A DNA stretch of 64,000 nt from Marinobacter nanhaiticus D15-8W (GTDB taxonomy: Bacteria; Pseudomonadota; Gammaproteobacteria; Pseudomonadales; Oleiphilaceae), in NCBI RefSeq assembly GCF_036511935.1, contig NZ_AP028878.1:1612001-1676000 (forward strand). The letters are read 5' to 3'. Both the position numbers and the translations under genes were made by a program. Position 1 is the first letter of the stretch. Each line of letters begins with the position of its first letter. The notes under the pieces are model-generated. The model made no database searches. It was not told the DNA's origin and saw nothing but the letters and a program-made list of their open reading frames with translations. This document shows positions 16,146 through 24,269 of this stretch, in pieces.

Positions 16146-16316
16146 AGGCGAATCGGTATCGGGTTTCAGGCGTTCGACGCCCGAGAAGTCGATACCTTCG
16201 GCCAGTTCGTCTTCACCGAAGCGGATGCCGCAACCGGCCTTGATGACCTTTACCGGGCTCGCTGTACCCGCCCGTTGCGTGAACTCTTCGTCATCCTGTT
16301 GCACCGAACGGCTCAT
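16098..16316 (-). CDS. Small acidic protein antisense to the kinase 3' end
   Basis: 72 residues, unrecognised. An excellent ribosome site (GGAGGAAGG) stands a few bases before the ATG at 16316, which argues that it is real. The central segment VIKAGCGIRFGEDELAEGIDF followed by GVERLKPD looks like folded protein rather than shadow coding; the last 48 bp overlap the kinase gene in antisense. No signal peptide or membrane helix. Function unknown. Confidence 0.6.
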   Translation of the reverse strand: MSRSVQQDDEEFTQRAGTASPVKVIKAGCGIRFGEDELAEGIDFSGVERLKPDTDSPSGEDRPVEPHDKSAR

Positions 16317-16417
16317 GTTCCTTCCTCCAAGTCCTTGATAAGCTGAATTATCGAAGGCGCCCTAGTTAACTCTATCGTCGATCAACCGAGCGGAACTCAT
16401 GCAAAACGGCTGTCTAA

Positions 16418-17059
16418 GTGAATAAAGACGACCTTACAACGAAAGATTACCCCATTCCGGCGGAATCGATAGAGCGGGAAATCGAGATCAAGAAAAGCCG
16501 GTTTATCGCCAGGGTGAAAGCCGTGAGTTCCCGGGACGAGGCGATGGCTTTCCTGGAGCAGGCCCGGGTCGATTTTCCAGATGCCCGCCACCATTGCTGG
16601 GCGTACCAGATCGGTCGCCCCGGCGCCGCAACCCAGGCGGCAATGAATGACGATGGCGAGCCCTCCGGTACGGCGGGCAAGCCGATACTGAATGTGATCC
16701 AGCACAAGGACATGGGCGATATCATGGTCGTCGTGATCCGCTACTTCGGAGGCATCAAGCTTGGGGCAGGCGGGCTGGTGCGAGCCTACGCCGGCACCAC
16801 GGAGGCGGTGCTATCGGATGTGCCAAGGAAGACCCAGCGGCCGATGCGCGGCTTGTCGCTGGACCTGGATTTTGCCCTGGAGCAGCCTGTGCGCCATTGG
16901 TGCGAGCAGCATGAGGCGGAGGTGACCGGTGTGGACTATGGTGAAAGTGTGACGATGCGGGTTTTGGTCCCCGAGGATCATCATGCCGCCTTCATTGCTT
17001 TCTGCCGTGCCGCGGGTATTAGCCTGCCCACGGTCGAAACCGGTGCCTCCGAGGATTGA
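16418..17059 (+). CDS. yigZ: YigZ/IMPACT-family protein
   Basis: 213 residues from GTG 16418, the first possible start after an in-frame stop. The N-terminal UPF0029/IMPACT domain shows KKSRFIARVKAV, HHCWAYQIG, DDGEPSGTAGKPIL and VVVIRYFGGIKLGAGGLVRAY, all strong YigZ signatures. A smaller C-terminal domain follows. The family is related to the eukaryotic translation regulator IMPACT; the bacterial role is not settled. Confidence 0.93.
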   Translation: MNKDDLTTKDYPIPAESIEREIEIKKSRFIARVKAVSSRDEAMAFLEQARVDFPDARHHCWAYQIGRPGAATQAAMNDDGEPSGTAGKPILNVIQHKDMGDIMVVVIRYFGGIKLGAGGLVRAYAGTTEAVLSDVPRKTQRPMRGLSLDLDFALEQPVRHWCEQHEAEVTGVDYGESVTMRVLVPEDHHAAFIAFCRAAGISLPTVETGASED

Positions 17060-17136
17060 GCGTGTTCGTATGCCGACCAGATTCTTGGGATTTTGAGTTC
17101 CTGGAATTTTCGAAACCGACGGAGGAGTAGAAGTCT

Positions 17137-17658
17137 ATGCGCTACCTGATCTTGGTGATGTTGCTGGGCCTGGTTTCGGGCTGTGCCAGTATCGTTCACA
17201 CCGATTACGATGCCGGTGCCTCTTTCGGCAACTACCAGACCTGGGCCTTCGCACCGAACGAAGGAAAGAGCGGTTTCCTGAGCCTGGACGGCGCGCGGGT
17301 CGAGAATGCGATCCAGCGTGAGATGCGGGGCGAGTCGCTGACCCAGGCTGAACCGGATGCTGCGGATCTGCTGGTGTCCTATCGCGTTGAGGATGCCGAG
17401 AAGTTGGAGACCAGAGGGTTTACCTATGGCTTCGGCCTGGGACGGGGCAACTTCGGCTTTGGTCTGTCCACGCCGCCGGATGTGCGCGAAGTGAAGCAGG
17501 GCAAACTTGTTGTCGAGTTGGTGGACCGCACCTCCGAGCGCGTTGTCTGGCGTGGCGTGAGTCGTCGTTATCTCGATGAGAGTCAGTCCCCGGAGGATCG
17601 CATCGAGTTGATTGATGAGGTGGTTACCGCCATGTTTGATCGTTATCCACCAAGCTGA
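17137..17658 (+). CDS. DUF4136 lipoprotein
   Basis: 173 residues with a lipobox (LGLVSGCAS), then the DUF4136 pattern: TDYDAGASFGNYQTWAF, DLLVSYRV, KLVVELVDRTSERVVWRGV. GGAGGAG precedes the ATG. Probably an outer-membrane-anchored lipoprotein of unknown role. The next gene starts 12 bp downstream, so they likely share a transcript. Confidence 0.9.
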   Translation: MRYLILVMLLGLVSGCASIVHTDYDAGASFGNYQTWAFAPNEGKSGFLSLDGARVENAIQREMRGESLTQAEPDAADLLVSYRVEDAEKLETRGFTYGFGLGRGNFGFGLSTPPDVREVKQGKLVVELVDRTSERVVWRGVSRRYLDESQSPEDRIELIDEVVTAMFDRYPPS

Positions 17659-17669
17659 AGCTGTCGCCT

Positions 17670-18020
17670 ATGAGCTGGGTCACTGTTGCTCGCTATTCAT
17701 TGCCGTTCGAGGCCCATGTCGCGCGTTCGCGGCTGGAGTCCGAAGGTATCCATGCGATGGTCGTCGACGAACATACGATCAATATGCAGTGGCTCTACTC
17801 CGATGCCATGGGCGGGGTGCGCCTCCAGGTCGACGAAGCGGATGTGCCCCGTGCCCAGGCCGTGCTGGCGGAGGACCGTTCCGACCTGGTGGACGAATCC
17901 ATCGCGCCCGGCCTGGCATCGCGGGAGACCGGCGAGGCTCCGCGTCTGACGCGATTGGCTGATCCCCGTTACCGGCGTGGATTCTTCCTTGCTTTCCTGT
18001 TCTGGTTTATTGGATCCTGA
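17670..18020 (+). CDS. DUF2007 protein with C-terminal membrane helix
   Basis: 116 residues. The N-terminal ~65 residues match DUF2007 (ARYSLPFEAHVARSRLESEGI, then VRLQVDEADVPRAQAVL), a small ferredoxin-like domain often described as a putative signal transducer. A short hydrophobic segment (FFLAFLFWFIG) closes the protein and may anchor it in the membrane. It lies 12 bp after the DUF4136 gene. Confidence 0.82.
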   Translation: MSWVTVARYSLPFEAHVARSRLESEGIHAMVVDEHTINMQWLYSDAMGGVRLQVDEADVPRAQAVLAEDRSDLVDESIAPGLASRETGEAPRLTRLADPRYRRGFFLAFLFWFIGS

Positions 18021-18081
18021 GCCGCTTGGCGGACGATTATCGTTGGCCAGTACGCTGTTTTGGGAATTGAGGAGTTACAGT

Positions 18082-18438
18082 TTGAAGAAGCGATCCACCG
18101 GTGGCCTGGTATTTTCAACCGACCAGGGCCGCATGTGCCCGGATTGTCGCGAGCCGGTCGAAGCCTGCCGTTGCGGCGAAGCCCAGGCGCCGCCCGGCGA
18201 CGGCATCGTGAGGGTGAGCAGGGAAACCAAGGGGCGCAAGGGTAAGGGCGTGACCCTGATTACGGGCATCCCGTTGGCCGGTAAGGACCTGAAGGATTAT
18301 GCAAAAACCCTGAAGGCCAAATGTGGCACCGGGGGTACGGTCAAGGACGGGGTCGTGGAAATCCAGGGCGATCATCGTGAGCTGTTGGTGCCGCTGCTCC
18401 AGGAAAAGGGCTGGACGGTCAAGAAGGCCGGCGGCTGA
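18082..18438 (+). CDS. yciH: SUI1/YciH-family translation factor
   Basis: 118 residues starting at a TTG (18082). The start is decided by a GAGGAG seven bases upstream and by the protein then opening KKRSTGGLVFSTDQGRMCPDC, the normal start of the family. The CPDC...CRCG zinc-knuckle-like N-terminus is followed by the SUI1 core (VRVSRETKGRKGKGVTLITG, CGTGGTVKDGVVEIQGDHRE). The family is homologous to eukaryotic eIF1; in E. coli it affects start-codon discrimination in vitro. Confidence 0.9.
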   Translation: MKKRSTGGLVFSTDQGRMCPDCREPVEACRCGEAQAPPGDGIVRVSRETKGRKGKGVTLITGIPLAGKDLKDYAKTLKAKCGTGGTVKDGVVEIQGDHRELLVPLLQEKGWTVKKAGG

Positions 18439-18489
18439 TAGCCCGGAGTGGCCGGGATTCAATCAGAAGTTCCCCGAAAACAAGGCGGC

Positions 18490-18550
18490 CTAAAAACTAG
18501 GCTTCCTAAAATCAGGTTTCCTAAAACTGGGTTTCCTACAATAAAAAGTC
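18490..18550 (+). repeat. Short degenerate tandem repeat, ~15-bp unit
   Basis: Units begin at 18490 (16 bp), 18506 (15), 18521 (15) and 18536 (partial), with consensus CTAAAA(C/T)(T/C)(G/A)GGTTTC. It fills the gap before the GST gene. Similar short repeats occur near 21729, 24165 and 32810. Confidence 0.6.
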
Positions 18551-18559
18551 AGGTGAGGT

Positions 18560-19306
18560 ATGGCAAAGCCCGTTCTGTACCAGTTCCCCGTGTCCCACTA
18601 CTGCGAGAAAGTCCGCTGGGCGTTGGACCACAAGCACCTGCAGTACGAGACCCGGAACCTCCTACCATTGTTCCATATGCCGGTGGCCTTTCGTCGCACA
18701 CGTCAGAACAAGGTCCCGATCCTCAAGCTGGATGGGCGCTACGTTGCGAACTCGGCGACCATCCTCCAGACCCTGGAGGAGCGCTTTCCATCGGCACCTT
18801 CATTCTACCCGGAAGACGAGCAAGCTCTGGCAGAGGCGCTGGATTGGGAGGCCTATGCCGATCGCGAGATCGGACCGCACCTGCGGCGGACAGCCTACTT
18901 CCACATAATCGACGACAGCCGCCTGATGTTCGAGATCCTGACCCAGGGCCAGAGTGCCATAGGGCGCATGGCCTTCCGCACCAGCCAGACCGTGGTGATC
19001 CGGGCGATGAAGGAAGGAATGGGAATAAATGAACGGGGCTATGAGCGCAGTCTCGAGCGGTTGACTGCCGCCCTGGACCATTTGGATAACCGCTTGGGCG
19101 ATGGAGCCGGCTACCTCGTGGGGAACCGGTTTTCCGTGGCCGACTTGGCCGTCGCCGCGTTGCTGGGGCCGCTGGCGCAGCCACCGGAAGCGCCATTCCA
19201 GCTTCCCGGCGAACAGCCCCAGGCGATGAAGGATTTCCTGGCTGCTTTCGAAGGTCGCCCGACCCTGGATTGGGTGCGGGAAATCTATCGTAAACATCGT
19301 TGCTGA
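18560..19306 (+). CDS. Glutathione S-transferase family protein
   Basis: 248 residues. The N-terminal thioredoxin-like domain contains SHYCEKVRWALDHK, with the Cys/Ser region at the usual redox position, and NKVPILKLDG then SATILQTLEE for glutathione contact. An all-helical C-terminal domain contains FSVADLAVAALL. Likely a cytosolic glutathione-dependent enzyme; substrate unknown. The preceding gap holds the tandem repeat, so it probably has its own promoter there. Confidence 0.85.
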   Translation: MAKPVLYQFPVSHYCEKVRWALDHKHLQYETRNLLPLFHMPVAFRRTRQNKVPILKLDGRYVANSATILQTLEERFPSAPSFYPEDEQALAEALDWEAYADREIGPHLRRTAYFHIIDDSRLMFEILTQGQSAIGRMAFRTSQTVVIRAMKEGMGINERGYERSLERLTAALDHLDNRLGDGAGYLVGNRFSVADLAVAALLGPLAQPPEAPFQLPGEQPQAMKDFLAAFEGRPTLDWVREIYRKHRC

Positions 19307-19368
19307 ACCGTCCTTGAACCATCCTGCCTGATTTAAAGAACTGAATTAATCCGACAAGGAGCGACTTG

Positions 19369-20622
19369 ATGCACATCCTGGTCCTCGGCGCTGGTGTTGT
19401 GGGAACCACAAGCGCCTGGTACCTGAGGCGGGCGGGTCACGAGGTGACTGTGATCGATCGACAGCCTGCCGCTGCCCTGGAAACCAGCTTTGCCAATGGT
19501 GGCCAGATTTCCGTCTCCCATGCTGAACCCTGGGCCAATCCCGGGACACCGTTGAAGATATTGAAATGGCTCAACCAGCCCGAGGCGCCGTTGCTGTTCC
19601 GGCCACGTCTGGATCCGGCCCAGTGGCTCTGGGGCTTACACTTCCTGCGCCAATGTACGGCCGAGCGGGCGCGCTACAACCTGCGCCAGATGGTGAACCT
19701 GGGCAGCTATAGCCGCGCCCGGCTCCAGGCTTTGCGGGAGGAGACCGGGCTGGAATACGACCAGCTGGTGCGGGGCATCCTGCATATCTATACCGACCAC
19801 AAGGAATTCGATAATGCCCGGGAACCGGCGCGCCGGATGCGGGAACTGGGCTGCCGGCGGGAGATGATCGACACCGATAGAGCGGTGGCGCTGGAGCCCG
19901 CCTTGAAGCCAGCCAGGGACCGTATCGTCGGGGCCACCTACACCGCAGAGGATGAGTCCGGCGATGCCCATGCCTTTACCCAGGCACTGGCCATCAAGGC
20001 AGCGGCGGCCGGCGTCACCTTCCTGTATGGCACGGACATCGTCGGCCTTGAGTCGAACAGCAGCGAACTGACCGGCGTGCGGGTGATCCGGGAAGGTGTC
20101 CATCGAACCCTGAAGGCCGACGGCTATGTGCTGGCTCTGGGCTGCAATAGTGCCTTGCTGGCCCGTCAGTTGGGTATCCGGTTACAGATCTACCCGGCCA
20201 AGGGTTATTCCATCACCGTACCGGTTCGTAACGAGGCCGCAGCCTACAGCGTGAGTCTGATCGACGACCAGTACAAGTTGGTCTATTCCCGTTTGGGAGA
20301 TCGCCTCCGGGTTGCAGGGACAGCGGAATTCGGGGGCTACAGCCGCGATCTGGACCTGAAACGCTGTCGGGCTATCGTGCGCCGTGTATCTCAGCTGATG
20401 CCCGAGGCCGGGGTGTGGGGCCAGGCGCAGTACTGGACCGGGTTACGGCCCACGACGCCGTCCAATGTGCCCTATATCGGCCGTAGCCGGCTGCGTAATC
20501 TCTACCTGAACACCGGCCATGGCACACTCGGATGGACGCATGCCTGTGGGTCGGCATCAGCGCTGGCGGACATCGTTGGCGGGCGGAAGCCTGATGTCGA
20601 CTTTGCCTTCACCCATAGCTGA
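19369..20622 (+). CDS. dadA: D-amino acid dehydrogenase small subunit
   Basis: 417 residues from ATG 19369, preceded by AAGGAG. An FAD-binding Rossmann motif is at the N-terminus (VLGAGVVG then VIDRQPAAALETSFANGGQIS). DadA signatures include SHAEPWANP and, at the end, YWTGLRPTTPSNVPYIG and GHGTLGWTHACGSA. The enzyme oxidises D-amino acids to 2-oxo acids and passes electrons to the respiratory chain at the membrane. The alanine racemase partner (dadX) is not next door. Confidence 0.92.
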   Translation: MHILVLGAGVVGTTSAWYLRRAGHEVTVIDRQPAAALETSFANGGQISVSHAEPWANPGTPLKILKWLNQPEAPLLFRPRLDPAQWLWGLHFLRQCTAERARYNLRQMVNLGSYSRARLQALREETGLEYDQLVRGILHIYTDHKEFDNAREPARRMRELGCRREMIDTDRAVALEPALKPARDRIVGATYTAEDESGDAHAFTQALAIKAAAAGVTFLYGTDIVGLESNSSELTGVRVIREGVHRTLKADGYVLALGCNSALLARQLGIRLQIYPAKGYSITVPVRNEAAAYSVSLIDDQYKLVYSRLGDRLRVAGTAEFGGYSRDLDLKRCRAIVRRVSQLMPEAGVWGQAQYWTGLRPTTPSNVPYIGRSRLRNLYLNTGHGTLGWTHACGSASALADIVGGRKPDVDFAFTHS

Positions 20623-20734
20623 GGATGACGTGATCGTGCCGGGGGGAACGAAAGTCCTATTTTCCTGACGGCCCGAGCTGCTAGCTTTATCGGGAACAAG
20701 GCATTAACCGTATCCGAAGAACGTAATGAGCGGA

Positions 20735-20776
20735 TTCGAAAATAACAACAACCAATTCGAAGAAAACAACAACCTG
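20735..20776 (+). repeat. 21-bp tandem duplication before the EamA gene
   Basis: TTCGAAAATAACAACAACCAA (20735-20755) is followed by a near copy at 20756-20776. It lies in the leader just upstream of the preferred GTG start, and would encode an Asn-rich FENNNNQ/FEENNNL stretch if an upstream ATG were used. Confidence 0.6.
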
Positions 20777-20788
20777 AGGAGAACCGGC

Positions 20789-21670
20789 GTGTCTGATTCC
20801 GGCGCACTGCGCATCGTGGTCCTGACTACCCTGGCCATGCTGGCCTTCGCCGCCAACTCCGTGCTGGGACGCATGGCGCTGGATACCGGCAATATCGACG
20901 CCGCGAGCTTTACCTTCATTCGCCTGGTTTCCGGTGCGGCGATGCTTTGGGGCCTGGTGTGGATCAGGGTAGGGCGTCCATCTTCGGAAGACCGGGGCAG
21001 TTGGTTCTCCGGCGCCATGCTGTTTCTGTATGCCATCTGCTTTTCCTACGCCTACCTGTCATTGGATACCGGGACCGGTGCGCTGATCCTGTTTGGACTG
21101 GTGCAGCTGACCATGATTGGCTGGGGACTGGTCAAGGGCGAGCGGCCCTCAGTCCTGCAATGGACCGGCACGGTCATGGCCGTTGGCGGCCTGGTGTATC
21201 TCCTGTCCCCGGGCGTTACCGCGCCGTCGCTGACCGGGGCCTTACTGATGGCCCTGGCTGGGGTGGCCTGGGGTGTCTACTCCTTGCGCGGGCGGGGTGT
21301 CAGCCAGCCATTGGTGGTGTCGTCGGACAACTTCCTGCGCTCCGTGCCCATGGCCTTGGTGGCCTTGTTGCTGGCCATCCCGATGTGGGAGGTGGACTTG
21401 CATGGGGTGGTGCTGGCTATGCTGTCCGGTGCGGTGGCTTCGGCCATCGGCTACGCCATCTGGTATACCGCGTTGTCGGGGTTGACGGCCACGCGGGCAG
21501 CCAGCGTGCAGTTGTCGGTCCCGGTTATTGCCGCGGCTTTCGGGGTGGCGCTGTTGGCCGAGCCGGTTACGGTACGACTGGTGGTCTCGGCCGTGATTAT
21601 TCTTGGCGGTATTGCCTTGGTGATCCTTTCGCGGCGACCGGCACCAGCGGCCACCACGCCGGCACGATAG
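20789..21670 (+). CDS. EamA/DMT-family transporter
   Basis: 293 residues from GTG 20789, chosen because GAGGAG stands seven bases before it; an ATG at 20726 would prepend a repetitive Asn-rich tail. About ten hydrophobic segments are arranged as two EamA halves (first half ending YLLSPGV, second starting GALLMALAGVAWGVYS), with the typical RLVSGAAMLWGL and GYAIWYTALSGL. An inner-membrane exporter of small metabolites; substrate not predictable. Confidence 0.85.
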   Translation: MSDSGALRIVVLTTLAMLAFAANSVLGRMALDTGNIDAASFTFIRLVSGAAMLWGLVWIRVGRPSSEDRGSWFSGAMLFLYAICFSYAYLSLDTGTGALILFGLVQLTMIGWGLVKGERPSVLQWTGTVMAVGGLVYLLSPGVTAPSLTGALLMALAGVAWGVYSLRGRGVSQPLVVSSDNFLRSVPMALVALLLAIPMWEVDLHGVVLAMLSGAVASAIGYAIWYTALSGLTATRAASVQLSVPVIAAAFGVALLAEPVTVRLVVSAVIILGGIALVILSRRPAPAATTPAR

Positions 21671-21728
21671 GTATCCCGGAAGTGATCCACTGTCTGTTGC
21701 CCTTCGAATGGGTGATTGGGGGGCTGAC

Positions 21729-21795
21729 AAATCAACGGTCCCAGTAAATCAAGGGGTTCGGAAAATCAAAGGGTGGTAAACCAAAGGTCGCGAAC
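21729..21795 (+). repeat. Short degenerate tandem repeat, 15-17-bp unit
   Basis: Four units beginning near 21729, 21746, 21763 and 21778 share AAA(T/C)CAA(A/G)GG(G/T). The second (AAATCAAGGGGTTCGGA) resembles the last unit of the repeat at 24198 (CAATCAGGGGTTCG). Confidence 0.5.
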
Positions 21796-21887
21796 CCGCT
21801 TGGCATTGCGTACAGTGAAGCCTTTCCGCGGCCCCAACGGCGCGTATTGAAGTCATCACAGGTTGCAATCATCACAGGGAGAGCCAG

Positions 21888-22562
21888 ATGATCACCGTCC
21901 ACCACCTCAATAATTCCCGCTCACAGCGCATTCTATGGATGTTGGAAGAACTCGGGGTGCCTTACGAGATCAAACGTTACCAGCGCGATCCCAAGACCAT
22001 GCAGGCGCCGGAAAGCCTGAAAGAGGTTCATCCGCTGGGTAAGGCGCCGGTGCTTACCGATGGCGATATGACCATCGCTGAGTCCGGTGCCATCATCGAT
22101 TACCTGGCGCACACCTACGGTCCCGAGACCATGCTGCCTGAACGCGGCACCCAGCAGTGGATTGATTACACCTACTGGTTACACTATGCCGAAGGGTCGT
22201 TGATGCCACCGTTATTACTGCGGCTGGTGTTCGAAAAGGTGAAGACCAACCCCATGCCGTTCTTCGTGAAGCCGGTTGCCAAGGGCATCGCGGACAGGAC
22301 CAACGAGGCCTTTATCGGACCCCAGATCAAGACCCATATGGATTTCGTCGAGGGCCACCTGGCGAAGAACGAGTGGTTCCTGGGCGACAAGTTCAGCGCT
22401 GCGGATATCCAGATGAGCTTCCCTCTGGAAGCATCGTTGGCGCGGGGGATCGTAGGGCGCAACAGACCGAAGATCCGTAACTACGTCAAACGCTTCCAGG
22501 CACTGCCGGCCTATCAGCGCGCCCTGGAGCGAGGAGGCGAGTATGATTTTGCAAAACCGTAA
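21888..22562 (+). CDS. Glutathione S-transferase family protein
   Basis: 224 residues. The thioredoxin-like N-terminal domain reads HHLNNSRSQRILWMLEELGVPYE, with the usual GST Ser/Asn position, followed by GKAPVLTDG and AESGAIIDYLAH. The C-terminal helical domain includes EWFLGDKFSAADIQMSFPLEA. Different in sequence from the GST at 18560, so not a recent duplicate. The 3' end overlaps the next lipoprotein gene by 20 bp. Confidence 0.87.
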   Translation: MITVHHLNNSRSQRILWMLEELGVPYEIKRYQRDPKTMQAPESLKEVHPLGKAPVLTDGDMTIAESGAIIDYLAHTYGPETMLPERGTQQWIDYTYWLHYAEGSLMPPLLLRLVFEKVKTNPMPFFVKPVAKGIADRTNEAFIGPQIKTHMDFVEGHLAKNEWFLGDKFSAADIQMSFPLEASLARGIVGRNRPKIRNYVKRFQALPAYQRALERGGEYDFAKP

Positions 22563-22992
22563 TGGATGGCCGGCCGGCCACACGGTAACGCTTGTCGCCG
22601 CGGTCGGCCTGCTGGCGGGCTGCGCGGCGATGCAGCCGGACTTGTCGAAACAGCAGCAGGAGGATCTCCAGGGCAACCTGCAGGCGGCATTTGGGGCCTA
22701 CCAGGACTGCATGGTGGCTGAATCCGATCCATACGTGCAGGTGTTGTCGGCTCCGCCCGCAGACATCGCCGAAGCTGCCCAGGGCGCCTGTGAGAGTGTC
22801 TATAAGGGGTATGAGACAGCGGTGACCCACTATTTCACTGCAGTCGTGTCCAGTTCAGGTCGCGACGACGCCCGCAACCGGGCCCGCCTGCATGCGTCGA
22901 ATGCAGCTCTGCAGACCCGCCGGCAGATCATCGGGCGGATCCTGGGACAACGCCTGGAATCGAGTATTACCGGGGACGCGCCCGGCCAGTAA
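22543..22992 (+). CDS. Small lipoprotein, unknown function
   Basis: 149 residues starting at ATG 22543 behind GAGGAGG, inside the end of the GST gene. A signal peptide ends in lipobox GLLAGCAA. The mature part is mostly helical, with two cysteines (DCMV, GACES) that could form a disulphide in the periplasm. No family recognised. Translation is probably coupled to the GST gene. Confidence 0.75.
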   Translation: MILQNRNGWPAGHTVTLVAAVGLLAGCAAMQPDLSKQQQEDLQGNLQAAFGAYQDCMVAESDPYVQVLSAPPADIAEAAQGACESVYKGYETAVTHYFTAVVSSSGRDDARNRARLHASNAALQTRRQIIGRILGQRLESSITGDAPGQ

Positions 22993-22995
22993 GCC

Positions 22996-23472
22996 TCAGG
23001 AAGGGCGTTTCCTGCGGACATAAAGCGTCTTATGGACCCGTGCGACAATCTCTCCCGATTCGTCCAGGACATCCACTGCCCACTCGGGCAGGACTTTGTC
23101 GCCATTCGCGGTCTGGGTCTTGATGTTCTCCACGACTTCGTCCGAAAGTACGAAGTGAGCGGTGACTTTGCCCTTTCCGGGTTTCAGGAAATCGATGCTG
23201 GCGGCCTTGTCCCAGACGATGTATTCGTTTCCCAACCGGTTCATCAGCAGCAGCATGTACATCGGATCGGTCATGCTGTAGAGCGAGCCGCCGAAGTGAG
23301 TGCCCACGTAGTTGGTGTTGTACCAGTGGAGTTTCATTTCCACGATGGCCTCGCTGAAGTCCGGGGCCAGGTGTCTGACCGTGATACCGGCGCCCAGGTA
23401 CGGACCAAAGACGTTCAGCGCCCGCTGCAGTCCACGGGCGGAGGCAAAGAGTTTTCGAATGGTGCGGGTCAT
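22996..23472 (-). CDS. DUF4442 hot-dog fold thioesterase-like protein
   Basis: 158 residues resembling DUF4442/PaaI-like hot-dog proteins: ALNVFGPYLGAGITV, a THFGGSLYSMTDP segment where catalytic residues lie in relatives, and DFLKPGKGKVTAHF. It may act on acyl-CoA esters. Its start overlaps the stop of the DUF2780 gene (ATGA type), so both form a leftward pair. Confidence 0.85.
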   Translation of the reverse strand: MTRTIRKLFASARGLQRALNVFGPYLGAGITVRHLAPDFSEAIVEMKLHWYNTNYVGTHFGGSLYSMTDPMYMLLLMNRLGNEYIVWDKAASIDFLKPGKGKVTAHFVLSDEVVENIKTQTANGDKVLPEWAVDVLDESGEIVARVHKTLYVRRKRPS

Positions 23473-23996
23473 TGCGGTTGCATACCCGCCGGGGTCCAGA
23501 GTGACGTCAGACTGCCCAAGAGGTCGCCGCTGAGCCCCTGTTTCTTGAGGAAGTCCAGGATAACCGGGGCGAACTGTTCGACCGCACCTTCCTGTAGGCC
23601 CAGCGCACTAAATGCTTTCTCGAGGCCTTCCATAGACGAAATGCCGGACAGGGCGGATGCCATCAGCCCCTGGGACTGACTGCCGCTACCGCCCCCCAGC
23701 AGGCTACCAAGGCCCGAGACCTGATCGGAAAGCGTACCGAACTGGGCCGGATCCAGTTCATTCCTGGCGAACTGGAACATTGCGCCTGCACCACCCGCGG
23801 CCTGGGTGCGGGTGACGCCAAGTTGATCCTGCAGGTCGTCTACCAGGGATTGGGCTTCGCCGCTTACGGACACCTCTTTCTCGGGCACCAGCAAGGCGCC
23901 GGAATTCAGTTTGTTGCCCAGGTCGAGCGCGCCAACCGATGGGGCCAGCAGGTAGAGACTCGACACGATGAGGAAACGTTTGACGATGGTATTCAT
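23469..23996 (-). CDS. DUF2780 secreted protein
   Basis: 175 residues: a signal peptide (1-23) then the DUF2780 pattern (LVDDLQDQLGVTRTQAAGGAGAMFQFAR, LGSLLGG, FLKKQGLSGDLLGSL). A Gly/Ser-rich linker is in the middle. Family known from Vibrio VcgC/E-type proteins; role unknown. First gene of a pair with DUF4442. Confidence 0.85.
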   Translation of the reverse strand: MNTIVKRFLIVSSLYLLAPSVGALDLGNKLNSGALLVPEKEVSVSGEAQSLVDDLQDQLGVTRTQAAGGAGAMFQFARNELDPAQFGTLSDQVSGLGSLLGGGSGSQSQGLMASALSGISSMEGLEKAFSALGLQEGAVEQFAPVILDFLKKQGLSGDLLGSLTSLWTPAGMQPQ

Positions 23997-24164
23997 GGTG
24001 ACTCCGGCTGACAGTGGAATGGGGCGGAGGACTTAATCGAAGGTTCCTTAAAAAAGCCCTTTGCAATCACGAAAAATAATTTACTAATAAATAGTGGCGC
24101 TGCCAGCACTTTTAAAGATCAAGCGGTTACGGTTACGACAGGAAGTGATTTAGGGCACCTTTGA

Positions 24165-24214
24165 TTTGACCAGATGTTCGTTTTAACCAGATGTTTGTTT
24201 CAATCAGGGGTTCG
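24165..24214 (+). repeat. Short degenerate tandem repeat, ~17-bp unit
   Basis: Three units at 24165 (16 bp), 24181 (17) and 24198 (17), consensus TTT(A/G)ACCAGATGTT(C/T)G. It lies just beyond the 3' end of the acyl-CoA ligase gene. Confidence 0.6.
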
Positions 24215-24235
24215 TTCGCCAGAGCTCGAACGGTC

Positions 24236-24263
24236 GGCTGGCACCGCAGGCGCAGTGCCAGCC
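24236..24263 (-). terminator. Hairpin after the acyl-CoA ligase gene
   Basis: GGCTGGCAC and GTGCCAGCC form a perfect 9-bp stem with a 10-base loop, 7 bp beyond the stop codon of the leftward ligase gene. There is no T-run, so it may be an mRNA-end stabiliser or a weak terminator. Confidence 0.5.
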
Positions 24264-24269
24264 GGTGGC

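Noticed and set aside
18490..18550. CRISPR array
   Set aside because: Units are 15-16 bp, contiguous and degenerate, with no spacers and no cas genes.
18448..19032. Rightward frame of 194 codons
   Set aside because: Runs through the tandem repeat and overlaps the GST gene in another frame; repetitive and Pro/Arg-rich.
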